From an uncultured Clostridia bacterium (GTDB lineage: Bacteria > Bacillota > Clostridia > Christensenellales > Aristaeellaceae), in the NCBI GenBank assembly GCA_934670175.1, contig CAKUOX010000005.1, positions 1-64,000 on the forward strand: a DNA stretch of 64,000 bases, read 5' to 3'. The notes below the pieces were generated by a model. The model was not told where the DNA came from. It was given only the letters and a program-made list of their open reading frames with translations, and ran no database searches. Below, in pieces: positions 32,134 through 41,530 of this stretch; within the stretch, counting starts at the first letter, position 1; every line of letters begins with the position of its first letter. The translations under genes were made by a program, and so were the position numbers.

Positions 32134-34122
32134 TCAGTTCAGGCCGGCCAGGATGGCTGCGGCGTCATCCAGCGTGGCATCGTCGAAGTAGAAGTACAGC
32201 GTATCATCGCCGTTGAGCACATCGACGCAGAACACGGTGCCGTCATCGTACATATCGGTCGATACCAGCTTGCCGGAAACGGGCTGGAGCGCGCCGTTTT
32301 CGAAGGTGTAGTAGCCGTAGCCGTAGCTGTAATTGCTGGCGATCAGCTGGAAGCTCGGCTTGTCCTCGCAGCTGTAAACGATCGACAGGGAATCGGCGTT
32401 CGCCTGAATGTCGCTGGCGGTGTAGCCCTCGGGCGCGGTGAAGTCGGGCATGCTGCCCTGATAGACGGCCGCGGCTTCCTCGAGCGTGGCAAACTGCTGC
32501 ATTTCGTAGGCGGTGCCGTCATCCGGAACGTCATATTCATCGTCCGTGTTGGAGTCATCGACGACGACGGAGTCATCCGTATCGACGGTGTAATCGGTGA
32601 GATCGGACGTGTCATAGGCATCGTAATAGGGATCCTGGAACAGCTGCATCAGCGCCAGCACGCTTTCGTCGTTGCTCAGCGCGGTCAGGTCGCCCATCAG
32701 GGAAAGGCTGTCCATTTCGAGCTGGTTCATGGCTTCCTCGCCGTTTTCACCGCTCAGATCCACGATCTCGCGGCCGGCAAAGAGATCCTCGGCGGGGCGC
32801 TGCGCATAATCGGCTTCGTAGGACAGGCTGAGCGTGGTGCCGTCGGCGGAGAGCTCAAGGCTCTGGGTAACGTGCTTGCCGTCCGCCGTCGGGGCGACGG
32901 TGCGGTCGGAGCTCAGATTGATGGGCTCGCTGTACGCATAATCCGAAGCTGCGTTCAACGTGTTTTCACCGTCAATCGTCAGCTGCGTGTGCTCTGTGCC
33001 GTCTGCGTCAGTAGTGGCGGTCATCGCGAAGGTGACGGAAGTATCGGTAATGTTGCCAACAGTCGTGATCTCGCCGTTTTCATCGGTGGAGTCCCAGGTA
33101 TAATCCGAATGCCCGGTCACCGTGCCATTGACGTTCATCGCCGTGGGCGCGTTGGCCGGCCCCGTGAAGTCTGCGGTGAAGTTCATTGCCGTGCTGGTGT
33201 CGTTGCCGGTCGAATTTACTTCACAGGTCGCATTGCCGCCGTTTTCATCGGCATAGATATTGTAGCTGAAGGTCATCTGCGTGTCGCTGTCGGGCACGGA
33301 GAAGGTCACGGACAGGCTTGAGTAGCCGGCCTTGTCGTTGCCAGCCATCACGATGTGCATGGGCGCAACGATATCGGATATGCTGTAACCGGAGTCGTTT
33401 TCCTGCATCAGCGTTTCCAGCATGGAGAAGAGCTCCGCATAGCTGGAAATGGGCGCCGCGCCGGATTCCGTCAGGAGGTAGTTTTCAAGCTCCAACAGGG
33501 CGTTATAGTAGTCTGCCATCGGGCCTTCGATCGTGCACACCGCATCCGCCATTTCATACACTGCGGCAGAATCAAAGCTGATGTCGCCTTCGAAGCCGCT
33601 GAGCGTCTGGCCGTTGACCTCGATCTGCGTTTCCGTGAGCTGATCGGCGAATTTTTCCACGAAGATCTGCAGCATCTGCTCGTTTAGCTGCGCCATTGCC
33701 TCGGGATCGTTTTCCAGGCTTACCAATCCCGCAATGCTCTGCAGCAGCTTGTTCAACTGGTCGATGGGCAGATCGCCGAGGCTATCCAGCTCCAGCGCCT
33801 GTTCTATGGCTTCGGCGGAATAGCGGTAGGCGCGTTCGCCGCTGCCGAGCGCCAGCAGCGCGCCGTCCATATCCAGGCCGGCGGAAACCGGCAGGCGGGT
33901 AACGCCATCGGCGTCCTTGATCTCAAAGTGTATGGAGGACGCTTCACTGCCGAGCTGGGTAACGATCTCGACGGACGGGTTCAGCGTGACGGTCTGATCA
34001 TTGACCGACAGGGTAACATTGCTCAGGGTCAGCACGTTGGCCGTCTCCGGCTGTGCTGGCAGCGCCGCACCGCCGTTGAAGAGCAGGGCGATGCAGGTCA
34101 GTAAGGAAAGCAGCATGTTCAT
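32134..34122 (-). CDS. large secreted protein of unknown function
   Basis: A 662-residue protein with a signal peptide (MNMLLSLLTCIALLF..GGAAL). The central part is rich in Thr, Asn and Asp with beta-strand-like alternation (TSVTFAMTATTDADG, HTQLTIDG), and residues 512-545 or so are very acidic (TVDTDDSVVVDD). No enzyme motif, wall anchor or membrane segment is visible, so I cannot assign a function. AGGAGG lies about 14 bases before the ATG, which is longer than usual. It stands alone, convergent with the ABC relic and in line with the YitT gene, about 95 bases away. Confidence 0.75.
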   Translation of the reverse strand: MNMLLSLLTCIALLFNGGAALPAQPETANVLTLSNVTLSVNDQTVTLNPSVEIVTQLGSEASSIHFEIKDADGVTRLPVSAGLDMDGALLALGSGERAYRYSAEAIEQALELDSLGDLPIDQLNKLLQSIAGLVSLENDPEAMAQLNEQMLQIFVEKFADQLTETQIEVNGQTLSGFEGDISFDSAAVYEMADAVCTIEGPMADYYNALLELENYLLTESGAAPISSYAELFSMLETLMQENDSGYSISDIVAPMHIVMAGNDKAGYSSLSVTFSVPDSDTQMTFSYNIYADENGGNATCEVNSTGNDTSTAMNFTADFTGPANAPTAMNVNGTVTGHSDYTWDSTDENGEITTVGNITDTSVTFAMTATTDADGTEHTQLTIDGENTLNAASDYAYSEPINLSSDRTVAPTADGKHVTQSLELSADGTTLSLSYEADYAQRPAEDLFAGREIVDLSGENGEEAMNQLEMDSLSLMGDLTALSNDESVLALMQLFQDPYYDAYDTSDLTDYTVDTDDSVVVDDSNTDDEYDVPDDGTAYEMQQFATLEEAAAVYQGSMPDFTAPEGYTASDIQANADSLSIVYSCEDKPSFQLIASNYSYGYGYYTFENGALQPVSGKLVSTDMYDDGTVFCVDVLNGDDTLYFYFDDATLDDAAAILAGLN

Positions 34123-34216
34123 AAAGATGTAATAACCTCCTTAAAGATGTTCTGGTCGTTCGAGTTCAAAGCCTATGCAATTATATCCCCACGGCGCGGA
34201 AAAAGCACCGCGAAAA

Positions 34217-35077
34217 TCAGTCGTTGGGGCGCTGGTAAAAGCGGCCGGACAGCGCCTGCGTGCGAATGGAATTGATGAACGCGCCCTCGTCCGCCGCGCG
34301 CACCCTTTCTACCAGCCTTCGAGCCTCCGCGCGGGAAACCACGGAATAGAGCATATAGCGCTCCTGCTGCTCATAGAGCCCCTCGCCGCGCAGCAGCGTG
34401 GCGGCGTGGTGCGTGGTCTCGCGAATGATCTGGTACACCTTTTCCGGCTCGCGGGTCACGATGAACAGCGTCTGCTTCTGATAGCGCGCAAACAGCGTCT
34501 GCACCACCTGCGTGGAGACATACTGGTATATGATGGAATACAGCGCGCGCTCCCAGGAAAAGAGCAGCCCCGCCACCGCCAGCATCGCCACATTGCAGCC
34601 GAGCATCACGCCGAAGAAATCCACGCCCCGACGCTCGGACATGTAAATGGAAATAAAATCCGTGCCGCCGCTGGTTGCGTCCGCATTCAGGCACAGTGAA
34701 ATGGCGAAGCCGCCGATGATGCCGCCGAACACCGCCAGCAGCAGGCTGTTGTCCGTCAGCTGCATTGGGGGCAGCAGATCCGTCAGCACCGACGAGAGCA
34801 CCACATAAATCAGTGAAAGCAGCGTGAATTTTTTGCCGATGAACTTGAACCCGATCCATACCGGCACGGCGTTCAGCGCCAGATTCAGCACCGCATAGGG
34901 AATCTGAAGCTGCAAATATTTATCCGCAATGCTCTGCAGCAGAACGGCCATTCCCGTCGCGCCGCCGGGAAAGAGCCCCGCGCCATTGACGAAGGCGCGC
35001 AGGTTGAAGGCGCTCACCAGCGCTGCCGCGCACACTGCGGCCAGCCGCCGCCCATCACGCTTGAGATTAAGCTGCAC
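34217..35077 (-). CDS. YitT family membrane protein
   Basis: A 286-residue protein with five to six membrane segments followed by a C-terminal DUF2179 cytoplasmic domain (KQTLFIVTREPEKVYQII, TLLRGEGLYE). Typical YitT blocks are FVNGAGLFPGGATGMAVLL and SGGTDFISIYMS. The function is not established. The start was set at a GTG because GGGAGG precedes it and the family N-terminus (LNLKRDGRRLAAV) follows; the frame extends 25 codons upstream across the promoter. Confidence 0.88.
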   Translation of the reverse strand: MQLNLKRDGRRLAAVCAAALVSAFNLRAFVNGAGLFPGGATGMAVLLQSIADKYLQLQIPYAVLNLALNAVPVWIGFKFIGKKFTLLSLIYVVLSSVLTDLLPPMQLTDNSLLLAVFGGIIGGFAISLCLNADATSGGTDFISIYMSERRGVDFFGVMLGCNVAMLAVAGLLFSWERALYSIIYQYVSTQVVQTLFARYQKQTLFIVTREPEKVYQIIRETTHHAATLLRGEGLYEQQERYMLYSVVSRAEARRLVERVRAADEGAFINSIRTQALSGRFYQRPND

Positions 35078-35110
35078 GCGCTCTATACCTCCCGATATTT
35101 CTACATACAC

Positions 35111-35139
35111 ATTATAAGCGAAAAGTGTGCAAAGAACAA
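35111..35139 (-). promoter_or_regulatory. promoter of the YitT gene
   Basis: Minus-strand TTGTTC (35134-35139), 17-base spacer and perfect TATAAT (35111-35116). The divergent helD gene has its own TATAAT at 35226-35231 with a weak -35. Confidence 0.75.
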
Positions 35140-35263
35140 GCGCTTTTTGCATTTGTCATTTCTTTGACGCATACCAAAAAGCCTTTGTTCCAGCTTTTGC
35201 TATTCCATTTTCACGTTTGGCGTGCTATAATTATACAAATTAAGCTGGAACGGGGGCGCAGAT

Positions 35264-37405
35264 ATGGAACGGGATATGGAATTCAAGCGGGAGCAGGAAT
35301 ACACCGCGCGGGTGCAGCAGCTGATGCTGGCCATCATCGAGCAGGCAGACCGGATCTCCGGCAGCCACTCCGAATCCATCCGCGCCATTATTGCAGATGC
35401 GTGGGAGGAGCTGCGCGTGCGGCCAACGCAGCTGTCCGTGCAGGATTTGGAGCAGCTGTCCGTGGAGGTCGATCGCTTTGCAGCGCGCAGGGAATTTACG
35501 CTGGGGCTGGCCGAGCGCTATCGCCGCATGCTGATGAACCCCTTCTTTGCCCGCGTGGATTTCACGGAGGCGGGCGCGGCGGAGCTGGAAAAGATTGTGA
35601 TCGGCCTGTACAGCCTGGAGGATGAAAAGGGACGGCTGCTGGTGCACGACTGGCGCGCGCCGGTATGCAGCCTGTATTACGACGCCATGCCCGGCGCGGT
35701 GCAGTATGACAGCCCCGGCGGCGTGATCCGCGGCGAAATGTCGCTCAAGCGCCAGTATCGCATGGAAAACGGCCAGCTGAAGTATTATGTGGACACCGGT
35801 ATGTCCATAGACGACCACATGCTGCTGGACATTCTTTCCGGCGCGACCAGCCGCCACATGCGCCAGATCGTGGCGACGATCCAGTCCGAGCAGAACGCCG
35901 CCATTCGCTATGACGATGCGCCCGTGGTCTGCGTGGTCGGCTCGGCGGGCAGCGGCAAGACCAGCGTGGCGATGCACCGCGCGGCGTACCTGATGTACCG
36001 CCGCCGCGACGTGCTGGACGCCAGCAAGATCCAGATCGTATCGCCCAGCACTGCGTTTTCGGAGTACGTTTCGAACGTATTGCCGGAGCTGGGAGAGGAA
36101 AATATTCGCGCGCGCACGATGCGCGAGATCGTGGAGACCGCGCTGGGACGCAAGCTCGAGAGCGCCGCGCGCCAGATGGACGCGCTGCTTGAGGGCGGCG
36201 ACGAGCTGCGCATGCAGTCCATGGCCTACAAGACGAGCGCTGAATTTCTGAATAAGCTGCGCGCTACCGCCGAGAGCTTTGCCGCCTTCGGGCCGAATTT
36301 CGGCAGCGTGCGCATGGACGATGAGATCCTGATTCGCCGCGAGGAGCTGCGGCGCATGTACAAGAATGAATTTTCGCTGCTCACGCCCGCTCAGCGCGTG
36401 GAGCGCATGCGCGCCACGCTGGATACGCGCATGGCCAGCTGGGAGGAAAAGCTCATCAAGCAGTACGAGCAGAGCTATTCCACGAAGTATTCCGGCCGCG
36501 AGCTGACGTTTGTGAGCCGCATGGCGGCCTCGCAGCGGCTCCAGCCCGTGCGCGCCCAGCTACGCAAGCTCACCGGCGTGACCGGCTGGACGCTGGAGCA
36601 GGAGGCCATGAAGGACGCGCCGCGCGCGCTGAAAAACGCATTCTATGAGAACCGCGACGCGAACCTGCTCTGGTGGGAGGACGCCGCCGCGCAAGCGTAC
36701 CTGCTGGTGAAGCTGGGCTTCGTCGCGCCGGATAAGACGGTGTATCATCTGCTGGTGGACGAGGCGCAGGATTATTCCGAGACCGAGCTTGCGCTGCTGC
36801 ACGCCTATTTCCCGAACGCGCGGGTCACGCTGCTGGGCGATCCCATGCAGCGCACCTGTCCGGGCATGGGCGCGTGCGTGCCGGAAAACTGGGGCGCGTG
36901 CTTCGACGCGGCGGACGCGCCGGTGTTCAAGCTCAGCCGCTGCTACCGATCCACCCTGCCCATCACCCGCCTGTGCAACGCGCTGCTGCCCGGCGGCGAC
37001 CGCCTGAATTCCGTGGGGCGCGAGGGCGAAATGCCCATGGTGGCGCAGTACAGCCTGCAGCTGCTCAAGGATACGCTTGGCCGCCTGCGCGCCGAGGGCT
37101 ATACGTCCATCGCGATCGTCACGCGCACGCAGGCGCAGGCCGATTCGCTATCGACCAAGCTGGAGAATGTGTATCGGCTCGACGGCGGCGAGGCCGATTT
37201 GAACTATGAAAGCACCGACAACGTGCTGGGCTGCTATCAGCTGGTGAAGGGCATGGAATTCGACGCGGTGATCGTGGTCTGGCCGGAGGCGGAATTGAAC
37301 GACGCGGAGCGCCGCAGGCTCTACACCGCCTGCTCGCGCGCGCTGCACAGCGTCACGCTGCTGGCGGACGGCGCCCTGATTCGCGATCTGGGCATCGTGC
37401 TGTGA
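35264..37405 (+). CDS. helD: HelD-like UvrD/Rep-family ATPase
   Basis: A 713-residue superfamily 1 motor. HelD proteins bind RNA polymerase and release it from stalled complexes and nucleic acid. The N-terminal region (about 1-200) carries a helical arm rich in charged residues; Walker A is VGSAGSGKTSVAMHRAAYL; Walker B is LLVDEAQDYSETEL, then LLGDPMQRT, and the C-terminal motifs include KGMEFDAVIVVWPEA and YTACSRAL. These are the standard HelD blocks. It heads a four-gene chain in which each start overlaps the preceding stop. Confidence 0.92.
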   Translation: MERDMEFKREQEYTARVQQLMLAIIEQADRISGSHSESIRAIIADAWEELRVRPTQLSVQDLEQLSVEVDRFAARREFTLGLAERYRRMLMNPFFARVDFTEAGAAELEKIVIGLYSLEDEKGRLLVHDWRAPVCSLYYDAMPGAVQYDSPGGVIRGEMSLKRQYRMENGQLKYYVDTGMSIDDHMLLDILSGATSRHMRQIVATIQSEQNAAIRYDDAPVVCVVGSAGSGKTSVAMHRAAYLMYRRRDVLDASKIQIVSPSTAFSEYVSNVLPELGEENIRARTMREIVETALGRKLESAARQMDALLEGGDELRMQSMAYKTSAEFLNKLRATAESFAAFGPNFGSVRMDDEILIRREELRRMYKNEFSLLTPAQRVERMRATLDTRMASWEEKLIKQYEQSYSTKYSGRELTFVSRMAASQRLQPVRAQLRKLTGVTGWTLEQEAMKDAPRALKNAFYENRDANLLWWEDAAAQAYLLVKLGFVAPDKTVYHLLVDEAQDYSETELALLHAYFPNARVTLLGDPMQRTCPGMGACVPENWGACFDAADAPVFKLSRCYRSTLPITRLCNALLPGGDRLNSVGREGEMPMVAQYSLQLLKDTLGRLRAEGYTSIAIVTRTQAQADSLSTKLENVYRLDGGEADLNYESTDNVLGCYQLVKGMEFDAVIVVWPEAELNDAERRRLYTACSRALHSVTLLADGALIRDLGIVL

Positions 37406-38604
37406 GCGCGGGCATCGTTGGCGGCGGCGCGGCGGGGCTGGCCGCGGCGTGCCTGCTCGCGCGCGCGGGCGTGAAAACCGCAGTATATGAAAAGCAGCCG
37501 CGCGTGGGGCGCAAGCTGCTCTCCACCGGCAACGGCCGCTGCAATCTGACAAATCTGAATATGTCGCCCGAGCGCTATCATGGGGATGCGCGCGCGGCGC
37601 TGAGGGCGTTTTCCGCGCAGGATGCGATCGTTTTTTTTGAGAGTCTCGGCGTGGCCTGCGTGCCGGACGCCGAGGGGCGCGTCTATCCCGCGAGCAACAT
37701 GGCGGCGGGCGTGCTGGACGCGCTGCGTCTGGGCGCGGCGGAGGCGGGCGCGGAGCTGATCTGCGATTTTGAGGTGCGCGAAATAACGCCCGTGCGGGAC
37801 GGCTTTCGCATTGCCGCGGCGGATGGACGCAGCGAACATGCCGCGCAGCTGCTGCTTGCCTGCGGCGGGCTGGCCGCGCCGAAGCTGGGCGCAGGATCGG
37901 ACGGCTATCGCCTTTTGCAGCGCTTTGGGCATACGCTTGCGCCGCGCTATCCGGCCATCGCGCCGATTCGCGTGGAGCCGGCGGCGGTGCGCGGACTCAA
38001 GGGCATACGCGCGCGCGGCGAAATATCGCTCATCGCGGGCGGCAAGTGCGTGCGCACCGAGGCGGGCGAAATGCTCTTTAACGAGGACAACGTGTCCGGC
38101 ATCTGCGCGATGCAGCTGGCGGCGCAGGTGAACGCGCGCGGGGGACGAGGACTGATGCTGCGGGTGAATCTGCTGCCCGGCGCGCGGGGCGACGAAATGC
38201 TCCGGCGCAGAGCACTGCTTCCGGAGCGCGCGCTGGAGGATTTTCTGAGCGGACTGATGCCGCGCCGCCTGGGACAGACGCTTATTCGCGCGGCAGGGCT
38301 GGGGCCGATGAACCTGCATGCAGGGGCGCTGTCGGATTCGGACTGCATGCGCCTTCAGGCGTGCCTGACCGGCTGGATGCTGCCGGTCACGGGCACGGCG
38401 GGCTTTGAACAGGCGCAGGTCACGCTCGGCGGCGCGCGCATGGATGAGTTTGATCCCGATACGCTGGAATCGAAAAAGCAGCGTGGGCTCTTCGCCGCGG
38501 GGGAAACGCTGGATGTGACCGGCGACTGCGGCGGCTATAACCTGCACTGGGCGTGGGCTTCGGCGGCGCTGGCGGCGCAGGAAATGATCAGGAGAGAGAA
38601 ATGA
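37402..38604 (+). CDS. BaiN-like NAD(P)/FAD-dependent oxidoreductase
   Basis: A 400-residue flavoprotein of the HI0933/BaiN type. The N-terminal dinucleotide fold reads GIVGGGAAGLAAACLLARAG; KLLSTGNGRCNLTN is the family-specific block, CGGLAAPKLG.GSDGY follows, and GFEQAQVTLGG plus GLFAAGETLDVTGDCGGYN closes the FAD site. Members reduce or saturate unsaturated substrates, but most are uncharacterised. The GTG start overlaps the helD stop (GTGA), so translation is coupled. Confidence 0.9.
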   Translation: MSAGIVGGGAAGLAAACLLARAGVKTAVYEKQPRVGRKLLSTGNGRCNLTNLNMSPERYHGDARAALRAFSAQDAIVFFESLGVACVPDAEGRVYPASNMAAGVLDALRLGAAEAGAELICDFEVREITPVRDGFRIAAADGRSEHAAQLLLACGGLAAPKLGAGSDGYRLLQRFGHTLAPRYPAIAPIRVEPAAVRGLKGIRARGEISLIAGGKCVRTEAGEMLFNEDNVSGICAMQLAAQVNARGGRGLMLRVNLLPGARGDEMLRRRALLPERALEDFLSGLMPRRLGQTLIRAAGLGPMNLHAGALSDSDCMRLQACLTGWMLPVTGTAGFEQAQVTLGGARMDEFDPDTLESKKQRGLFAAGETLDVTGDCGGYNLHWAWASAALAAQEMIRREK

Positions 38605-40187
38605 TACGTCTTAGCCAGGTAAGACAGGAGCTCAGCGACGCGGCCGCTTCGCCGAAGGCGCTGGCAGCGCGGGCGCTGAAGCTGCGCGTGGAGGACATTA
38701 TTTCCGTGCGCGTTTTCAAGAAATCGGTGGACGCGCGCGACAAGCGCGACGTGCACTTTTCACTGACGCTGGATGTGACGCCGCGGCGCATGCCCGCCGT
38801 GCTGCCGAGAAATGCGCAGCTTATCGAGGACGAAGTGCCGAAGCGGATCGCGCCGCGCGCCGCCGTGCGGCCGGAACAGCGGCCCGTCGTGGTGGGCATG
38901 GGGCCTGCGGGGCTGTTTGCGGCGCTGTATCTGGCGCAGGCGGGGCTTTGCCCGATCGTCGTCGAGCGCGGAAAGGCGGTGGACGCGCGCGCGCAGGACG
39001 TCGAAGCCTTCTGGCGCGGCGGCGCGTTCAATCCCGAAAGCAACGTGCAGTTCGGCGAGGGCGGCGCAGGCACCTTTTCCGACGGCAAGCTCAATAGCGG
39101 TATCAAGGATCCACGCTGCCGCGAGGTTTTGCAGACCTTCGCGCGCATGGGTGCGCCGGAGGAAATCCTCTGGGAGGCCAAGCCGCACATCGGCACCGAC
39201 CGGCTCAGAACCGTGGTCAAAAACCTGCGCGAGGAGATCATCGCGCTGGGGGGCGAGGTGCGCTTTGAAACGAAGCTCGATGGGCTGCTGATCGAGGACG
39301 GACGCCTGGCGGCAGTAAAGCTGAACGGCGAGGAAATGCCCGCGCAGCAGCTGATCCTGGCCATCGGCCACAGCGCGCGCGACAGTTTTCAGATGCTGCT
39401 GGATGCGGGCGCGGCGATGCAGCAGAAGCCCTTTTCCATCGGCGCGCGCATTGAGCACCGGCAGGCCAGTATCGACCGCGCGCAGTACGGCGCTGCGGCG
39501 GGGCATCCGGCGCTGGGCGCTGCGGACTACAAACTCTCCTGCCATCTGCCGGACGGGCGCGCGGCGTACACCTTCTGTATGTGCCCGGGCGGGCGCGTGG
39601 TGGCGGCAGCGTCGGAGGAGGGCGGCGTGGCGGTCAACGGCATGAGCCTGTTTGCCCGCGACGGCGAAAACGCGAACAGCGCGCTGCTGGTGTCCGTGCA
39701 GCCCGGCGATTATGGCGGAGACGACCCGCTGGCGGGCGTGCGCTTTCAGCAGAAATGGGAGCGCGCGGCCTTTGCGCAGGGCGGCGGCAATTATCGCGCG
39801 CCGGCGCAGCGCGTAGGCGATTTTCTGAACGATCGCGCCTCGAAGGGTGCGGGCGCGGTGCGGCCGAGCTATGCGCCCGGCGTGCGCTGGGGCAGGGTGG
39901 ATAATTGTCTGCCGGATTATGTGGTGCGGGATATGAAGGCCGCGATTCTGCAATTTGACCGCAAGCTGCGCGGCTTTGCCGATGCGGACGCGGTGCTGAC
40001 CGGCGTGGAGACGCGCTCTTCGTCGCCGGTGCGCATATTGCGCGGTGAAAACTGCTGCGCGCTGGGCATCGAGGGGCTGTATCCTGCGGGCGAGGGCGCG
40101 GGCTATGCGGGCGGCATCCTGTCTGCTGCGGTAGACGGGCTGCGCTGCGCCGAGGCCTTGATGGCGAATTGCGGGGTGAAGGCATGA
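38601..40187 (+). CDS. COG2509-like FAD-dependent oxidoreductase
   Basis: A 528-residue flavoprotein of the uncharacterised FAD-dependent dehydrogenase group. An N-terminal ferredoxin-like region (1-90, RLSQVRQELSD and VHFSLTLDV) precedes the dinucleotide fold VVVGMGPAGLFAALYLAQAG; FSDGKLNSGIKD, LAIGHSARD and GIEGLYPAGEGAGYAGGI are typical. Substrate unknown. The start overlaps the previous stop by ATGA, with AGGAGAGA upstream. Two unrelated flavoprotein families side by side suggests a small redox operon under the helD promoter. Confidence 0.88.
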   Translation: MIRLSQVRQELSDAAASPKALAARALKLRVEDIISVRVFKKSVDARDKRDVHFSLTLDVTPRRMPAVLPRNAQLIEDEVPKRIAPRAAVRPEQRPVVVGMGPAGLFAALYLAQAGLCPIVVERGKAVDARAQDVEAFWRGGAFNPESNVQFGEGGAGTFSDGKLNSGIKDPRCREVLQTFARMGAPEEILWEAKPHIGTDRLRTVVKNLREEIIALGGEVRFETKLDGLLIEDGRLAAVKLNGEEMPAQQLILAIGHSARDSFQMLLDAGAAMQQKPFSIGARIEHRQASIDRAQYGAAAGHPALGAADYKLSCHLPDGRAAYTFCMCPGGRVVAAASEEGGVAVNGMSLFARDGENANSALLVSVQPGDYGGDDPLAGVRFQQKWERAAFAQGGGNYRAPAQRVGDFLNDRASKGAGAVRPSYAPGVRWGRVDNCLPDYVVRDMKAAILQFDRKLRGFADADAVLTGVETRSSSPVRILRGENCCALGIEGLYPAGEGAGYAGGILSAAVDGLRCAEALMANCGVKA

Positions 40188-41470
40188 TTCCTGCATATCC
40201 TTTTAAGGCGGCGATATTCGATTTGGACGGCACGCTGCTGGACAGCATGGGCGTCTGGGCGCGGGTGGACGAGCTGTTCTTTGAAAGGCGCGGCATGGCT
40301 GTGCCTGAGGACTATGGCCGCGCGCTGGCGGGGCTGAGCTACCGCGAGAGCGCCGAATATACCATTGCGCGCTTCGGCTTTACGCAGAGCTGGCAGGAGA
40401 TCGTGGACGAATGGACGCGCCAGGCGCAGCAGGAATACGCCGAAAATGTGTGCCTGAAGCCCGGCGCGCGGGAATACCTGCAGGCGCTTGCGGCAGCGGG
40501 TGTGAAGCTGGCGGTGGCGACGGCGCTGCCGGAATATCTGTACGCGCCGTGTCTGAAGCATCTGGGCGTCTACGACATGTTCGCCGCACTGGTCTCCACG
40601 GATGATACCGGCGGCCGGGGCAAGGCGGGCGGCGAGGTGTTTTTGCTGGCGGCGCAGCGCGTGGGCGAAGCGCCGGCGCATTGCGCGGTATTTGAGGACG
40701 TGCTGGAGGGCGTGCGCGGCGCGAAGCGCGCCGGCATGCGCGCCTATTTCGTGCGCGACGACGCTTCGAAGCATCACCACGACGAAATGGCGCGGATCGC
40801 CGACGGCGCGGTGGACAGCTTCTGCGATCTGCTGCCGCGCGGGCGCTGCCTGATTTTCACGGCGCGCTGCGAGGGCGACCCCGAGGCGGCATGCCCCGAG
40901 CTGCGCGCGGAGGACTGTGTGCTCTGCGCGGACGCGGGCTGGAGAATCGCCGAGGCGCTGGGGATAAAGCCCGATATTGCCGTGGGCGATTTTGATTCGT
41001 CCGCCTTGCCAGGGGATTGTCCGGTGGAAAAGCACCCTGTGATCAAGGACGATTCGGACGCCATGCTCTGCGTGCGGCGGGGCCTCGCGCTTGGCTACCG
41101 AGATTTTTATATCGTGGGCGGCCTTGGCGGGCGGCTCGACCACACGCTCGCCAATGTGCAGACCCTGTCCTTTCTGGCGCATCGCGGCGCGAAGGCCGTG
41201 CTCTGCGATGGCAATTACCGCCTGGAGGCAGTACGCAGCGGGACGGTGCGCGTGCCGCGCGCGCCGGGCAAGCTGTCTGTGTTCGCGCTGGGCGGCGTCT
41301 GTACGGGCGTGTCCATTCGCGGCGCGAAATATGAGATCGAGGACGCCGAGATCACCCCCGATTTTCCCATCGGCATGGGCAACGATTTTACCGCCGACTA
41401 TGCCGAGATCGGCGTTCGGAATGGCACGCTGCTGATCATTGCACAGCTGCAGCCGGAGATGCAGGGCTGA
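40184..41470 (+). CDS. HAD hydrolase fused to thiamine pyrophosphokinase
   Basis: A 428-residue bifunctional protein. Residues 1-220 are a HAD phosphatase of the beta-phosphoglucomutase branch: FDLDGTLLDS with Asp13/Asp15, VATALPE, and EDVLEGVRGAKRAGM. Residues 222-428 are ThiN: CADAGWRIAEALGIKPD, VGDFDSS, DDSDAMLCVRRGL and GGLGGRLDHTLANVQ. ThiN makes thiamine diphosphate; the phosphatase could recycle thiamine phosphate, but that is a guess. The start overlaps the upstream stop (ATGA). It is the last gene of the helD chain and ends at a terminator. Confidence 0.92.
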   Translation: MIPAYPFKAAIFDLDGTLLDSMGVWARVDELFFERRGMAVPEDYGRALAGLSYRESAEYTIARFGFTQSWQEIVDEWTRQAQQEYAENVCLKPGAREYLQALAAAGVKLAVATALPEYLYAPCLKHLGVYDMFAALVSTDDTGGRGKAGGEVFLLAAQRVGEAPAHCAVFEDVLEGVRGAKRAGMRAYFVRDDASKHHHDEMARIADGAVDSFCDLLPRGRCLIFTARCEGDPEAACPELRAEDCVLCADAGWRIAEALGIKPDIAVGDFDSSALPGDCPVEKHPVIKDDSDAMLCVRRGLALGYRDFYIVGGLGGRLDHTLANVQTLSFLAHRGAKAVLCDGNYRLEAVRSGTVRVPRAPGKLSVFALGGVCTGVSIRGAKYEIEDAEITPDFPIGMGNDFTADYAEIGVRNGTLLIIAQLQPEMQG

Positions 41471-41493
41471 TGCTTCTTCTTTATAAATAACGC

Positions 41494-41530
41494 CGCCGCT
41501 CGATGAGCGGCGGCTTTCGCTTGCTTTGGT
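41494..41530. terminator. bidirectional terminator
   Basis: A perfect 10-bp stem GCCGCCGCTC/GAGCGGCGGC with a GAT loop (41494-41516), followed by TTTCGCTTGCTTT on plus and GTTATTTAT on minus. Confidence 0.85.
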
